Notes under the pieces: model-generated
Seen by the model: the letters and a program-made list of their open reading frames with translations, nothing else
What the model was told of the DNA's origin: nothing
Databases searched by the model: none
From: an uncultured Alphaproteobacteria bacterium
Lineage (GTDB): Bacteria > Pseudomonadota > Alphaproteobacteria > Bin95
Length of the DNA: 6,577 nucleotides
NCBI GenBank assembly: GCA_913060845.1
Contig: CAJXVF010000139.1
Location: 1 to 6,577, forward strand
Direction: 5' to 3'
Shown here: positions 4,303 through 6,577 of the stretch, in pieces
How the letters are laid out: each line of letters begins with the position of its first letter
How positions within the stretch are numbered: position 1 is the stretch's first letter
Translations under genes and position numbers: made by a program

Positions 4303-5184
4303 ATGCTGAATAACGACGCGCCATCGTTGGATCACCTTGGATGGATCGGGCCAGACTTGGCCGCAGGGGCCGCAGCCTGGGAACGCCTGGGCTTCACGCT
4401 AAGCCGCACCAGCCCACAAATGGGCTTCACGGGGCCAGACGGCGCGCTGGAGCCATGGGCCTCCGCCAACCGCTGCGCCGTGTTCGAGCAGGGTTATCTG
4501 GAGCTGATCGGCATCATCGCACCCGAGCGCTTTAACCCCTGGACGGCCTATCTCGTCCGCGGCGCGGGTGCGCATATCGCGGCCTTCCGGGTGGATGAGG
4601 CTGATGTAGCCTATCCCCCACTCGCTGACCGTGTGGACGGGTTTGACCCGCCGGTGCAACGTCGCCGCATGGCACCGCTTGGGCTGCATGAGGACGGCGG
4701 CGAGGCTGAAATGCGCTTCCGCAATATCTTCAGCCAGGACGATCAATGGCCCGAAGGCCGCTACATCGTGATCGAACACCAGACGCCGGATATTCTTTGG
4801 CAGCCGGACCTGCTGGTCCACGCAAACGGCGCCAAAGCCCTGGTCGAGGCGATTTTCGCCGCACCCGATCCTGGCCCAACGCGGGACCGCCTGGCCCGCC
4901 TGGCGAATCGTCCAGCCGTAGAAACGCAGGATGGATGGCGGATTGATACAGACGGCGGCGCCCTCACAATCATGACCCTCGCCGCATTGGATGCGCGCTT
5001 TCCTGGCGTCGAGGCGCCCGCGCGGCCAGCCGTGATCGGCGCAGTCGTCGGCGTTGAGGACTTTGGCGCTGCGAGAGCATTCATGACCGCCCATGAGATC
5101 GAGCTGGAATCCAGCAGTGACGGCCTGGAATTCACCGCCGGGCCAGACGCGGCAGGCGGCATTATCGCCTTCAAGCAATTGTAA
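4303..5184 (+). CDS. VOC-family, glyoxalase-like domain protein
   Basis: A 293-residue protein of the vicinal-oxygen-chelate superfamily, closest by eye to the Glyoxalase_3-type proteins. It opens with LDHLGWIGPDL (9-19) and AAWERLGF (24-31). H11, E67 (GYLELIGI) and H91 (GAHIAAF) are at the places where VOC proteins bind a divalent metal. The middle carries IEHQTPDILW (157-166), also typical of this group. The C-terminal third (about 240-293, VIGAVVGVEDF through GGIIAFKQL) looks like a second, degenerate VOC half. The substrate cannot be read from the sequence; members include lyases, dioxygenases and isomerases. The start at 4303 has AAAAGGA and GAGAA upstream; the open frame to 4150 runs into the divergent ELM1 gene and is rejected. 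It is followed after 15 bases by the enolase-superfamily gene, so the two probably form one operon and act in one catabolic step series. Confidence 0.86.
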   Translation: MLNNDAPSLDHLGWIGPDLAAGAAAWERLGFTLSRTSPQMGFTGPDGALEPWASANRCAVFEQGYLELIGIIAPERFNPWTAYLVRGAGAHIAAFRVDEADVAYPPLADRVDGFDPPVQRRRMAPLGLHEDGGEAEMRFRNIFSQDDQWPEGRYIVIEHQTPDILWQPDLLVHANGAKALVEAIFAAPDPGPTRDRLARLANRPAVETQDGWRIDTDGGALTIMTLAALDARFPGVEAPARPAVIGAVVGVEDFGAARAFMTAHEIELESSSDGLEFTAGPDAAGGIIAFKQL

Positions 5185-5199
5185 AAAGGGAGCGCCCCC

Positions 5200-6312
5200 A
5201 TGGCCGATATCATCACCGACATCACCTTGGATATCTTCACGTGGGACGATATTCCCGCGACACGATATGGCCACCACACCGGCCTGTTCAGCGGCTCTAC
5301 GAAGATGGGCCTGCTGACGATCCGCACCCGTGACGGTGTTGAAGGCCATGCGTTTCTAGGCTCCGCCAGCCGGGGCGCGGATATGGATGGCCTCAGCCTG
5401 ATCCACTATCTCAAGCCGATCCTGATGGGCCAAAACCCATTGGATCGTGAGCGCCTATACCGCCAGATGTACCGCAAAAGCCGCATGACGACACTGCGGG
5501 CGATCGGCGCCGCGGACATCGCGCTTTGGGACATTGCTGGCAAAATGGCGGGCCTGCCGATCGCACGGCTGATCGGCCAGTACCGGGACAAGCTGCCCGC
5601 CTATGCTTCTTCTGCCGTGCTGCAAGCGCCCGAAGCCTATGCTGAGGAAGCCGTGCAGTTCCGGGATGACGGGTGGGCCGCATATAAAATCCATCCGCCA
5701 ACAATTCCGGCGGACGATATCAAGGTCTGTGAAGCCGTCCGCAAAGCCGTTGGTGACGACTACAAGATCATGCTGGATGCGACCTGGTGCTACGACTATC
5801 CGCAAGCGCTCCGCGTCGGCAAAGTCATCGAAGGCCTTGGGTTCTATTGGTATGAGGACCCGTTGGATGAGGAGGACATGCTAAACTATCCAAAGCTTCG
5901 CCAGCAGCTCTCAATCCCCCTAATGGCGACGGAATATTCACCCGGCGGCCTCTATTCCTATGCGCCCTGGATCATCCAACAAGCGACGGATTATCTGCGC
6001 GGCGATGTGGCGGTGAAGGCCGGGATCACTGGTATTTTGAAGGCGGCGCATCTGGCGGAAGCATTCAAGATGAACTTCGAAATCCACCACGGCGGCAATT
6101 CGCTCAACAATGTTGCCAACCTGCATGTCGCCATGGCGATCCCGAATACGGAATTCTTCGAAGTGCTATTGCCTTCAGGCGCGCAGAAGTACGGCCTGAA
6201 CCCAGACATTGAAATCATCGACGGCCACGTCCACGCCATCGAACGCCCTGGCCTGGGTGCCGATATCGATTTCGATCTGATCAAAGCAAAAACCGTTGGA
6301 AGGCTGGACTAG
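5200..6312 (+). CDS. Mandelate racemase/muconate lactonizing-type enzyme
   Basis: A complete 370-residue enolase-superfamily enzyme. Such enzymes abstract the alpha proton of a carboxylate with Mg2+ and then racemise, dehydrate or cycloisomerise it. The N-terminal capping domain spans about residues 1-125 and the barrel about 130-340. Likely metal ligands are D193 (MLDATW), E219 (WYEDPL) and E245 (ATEYS). The acid/base set is K163 in AYKIHPP, and a His-Asp pair formed by D269 (RGDVAVKAGIT) and H296 or H297 (FEIHHGGN), with E321 (FFEVLLP) at the end of the barrel. The second position of the usual KxK motif is His (K163-I-H165), which points away from muconate cycloisomerases and toward the acid-sugar dehydratase/racemase side, without fixing a substrate. 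AAGGGAG at 5186-5192, seven bases before the ATG, is a strong ribosome site. It is translated 15 bases after the VOC gene, and its stop is four bases from that of the convergent znuA-like gene. Confidence 0.92.
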   Translation: MADIITDITLDIFTWDDIPATRYGHHTGLFSGSTKMGLLTIRTRDGVEGHAFLGSASRGADMDGLSLIHYLKPILMGQNPLDRERLYRQMYRKSRMTTLRAIGAADIALWDIAGKMAGLPIARLIGQYRDKLPAYASSAVLQAPEAYAEEAVQFRDDGWAAYKIHPPTIPADDIKVCEAVRKAVGDDYKIMLDATWCYDYPQALRVGKVIEGLGFYWYEDPLDEEDMLNYPKLRQQLSIPLMATEYSPGGLYSYAPWIIQQATDYLRGDVAVKAGITGILKAAHLAEAFKMNFEIHHGGNSLNNVANLHVAMAIPNTEFFEVLLPSGAQKYGLNPDIEIIDGHVHAIERPGLGADIDFDLIKAKTVGRLD

Positions 6313-6316
6313 ACGC

Positions 6317-6528
6317 CTATTCCAAACACTGCCGGAGGTTCGTTCCAAGCTGTTGAAGCAGGGTTGGATAGAGCGACCACCCGGCCTCTAAATCCCAACC
6401 AAGCGGGTCGAGAACGCCGGTGCGCACGTCCGGCCCAGCGAGCCCAGCCGCCAGAGCGGATGAGTATTGCGGCTCCCGGAATATGCAGCGCGCACCGCTG
6501 GCTTTGATCCCACGACGCAGTGTTGCCA
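6317..6528 (-). CDS. znuA: Zinc ABC transporter substrate-binding protein, C-terminal part
   Basis: Only the last 70 or so codons are present; the 5' part is cut off by the adapter at 6529. The fragment (…ATLRRGIKASGARCIFREPQ, then LDPLGWDLEAGWSLYPTLLQ and a leucine-rich end) matches the C-terminal lobe of ZnuA-type periplasmic proteins. In these, a Cys-I/V-F-x-E-P-Q strand is followed by a 'V-L-D-P-L-G' strand and a Y-x-x-L-L helix. Complete members bind Zn2+ in the periplasm and deliver it to the ZnuBC importer. It ends at the TAG at 6317-6319, four bases from the stop of the convergent enzyme gene. Other cluster A-I metal-binding proteins (manganese type) share this fold, but the 'LDPLG' with 'EPQ' wording fits the zinc group best. 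The start, signal peptide and metal ligands are not visible. Confidence 0.8.
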
Positions 6529-6577
6529 CTGTCTCTTATACACATCTCCGAGCCCACGAGACCTCTCTACATCTCGT
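6529..6577. other. Nextera i7 sequencing adapter (synthetic, not genomic)
   Basis: Positions 6529-6547 are the inverted Tn5 mosaic end CTGTCTCTTATACACATCT, 6548-6562 the i7 linker, 6563-6570 the index CTCTCTAC and 6571-6577 the start of the P7 sequence. It is the reverse complement of the left-end adapter, with the complete GTGGG run. The last base of the natural sequence is about 6528; the C at 6529 may be shared by both. Confidence 0.98.

Noticed and set aside
4399..5349. Long minus-strand frame (316 codons) opposite the VOC gene
   Set aside because: It is an antisense shadow of a strong coding region with recognisable VOC motifs; the antisense protein has no family look.
55..6528. CRISPR array or insertion sequence
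   Set aside because: No regularly spaced repeats of 25-40 bases and no transposase or terminal inverted repeats are seen; the only inverted ends are the synthetic adapters.
6309..6557. 82-codon minus-strand frame starting MGSEMCIRDS
   Set aside because: The first ten residues are translated adapter and mosaic end; the frame overlaps the real znuA-like 3' end in another frame.

Overview
The window reads as one short assembled contig from a moderately GC-rich alphaproteobacterium, probably environmental. The phylum call rests on an ELM1-family protein typical of Alphaproteobacteria and on gene style; no rRNA or other marker is present, so genus is not assignable. The natural DNA runs from about 55 to 6528. 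Both outer ends (1-54 and 6529-6577) are synthetic Nextera i7 adapter in inverted orientation, carrying the same 8-base index.

Left part, 55-2968: accessory, phage- or island-like DNA. Six small leftward genes (1889 down to 60) are packed tightly, three junctions being 4-base ATGA overlaps. They encode two unknown proteins (one rich in predicted coiled coil), a 45-residue single-pass membrane protein, a cupin-like metal-binding protein, a 54-residue unknown and an excisionase/MerR-like helix-turn-helix protein. A rightward HicB-like gene without a HicA partner diverges from this block. The gap between them holds an AT-rich 30-bp dyad (1924-1953, 12 of 15 positions symmetric), a good operator candidate. 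A small leftward zinc-ribbon protein with a TTG start follows. Next comes a gene-free stretch (2766-2968) with TTCACG repeats at 11-bp and longer spacings.

Junction, 2969-3043: tRNA-Thr(GGT) on the minus strand, with its 3' CCA end facing the accessory DNA. Tyrosine-recombinase elements commonly integrate at such tRNA 3' ends, so I infer that the tRNA marks the boundary between element and chromosome. No integrase and no second att copy is inside the window, so this is not proven.

Right part, 3044-6528: ordinary chromosomal genes. An ELM1-family protein (minus) diverges from a two-gene operon (plus) of a VOC/glyoxalase-like protein and an enolase-superfamily enzyme of the mandelate racemase type. 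The operon meets the 3' end of a zinc-binding ABC transporter protein gene (znuA-like, minus) with only four bases between the stops; that gene is cut off by the right adapter.

No complete new system can be demonstrated. The least explained parts are the compact leftward operon, its dyad and orphan HicB-like neighbour, and the repeat cluster beside the tRNA.
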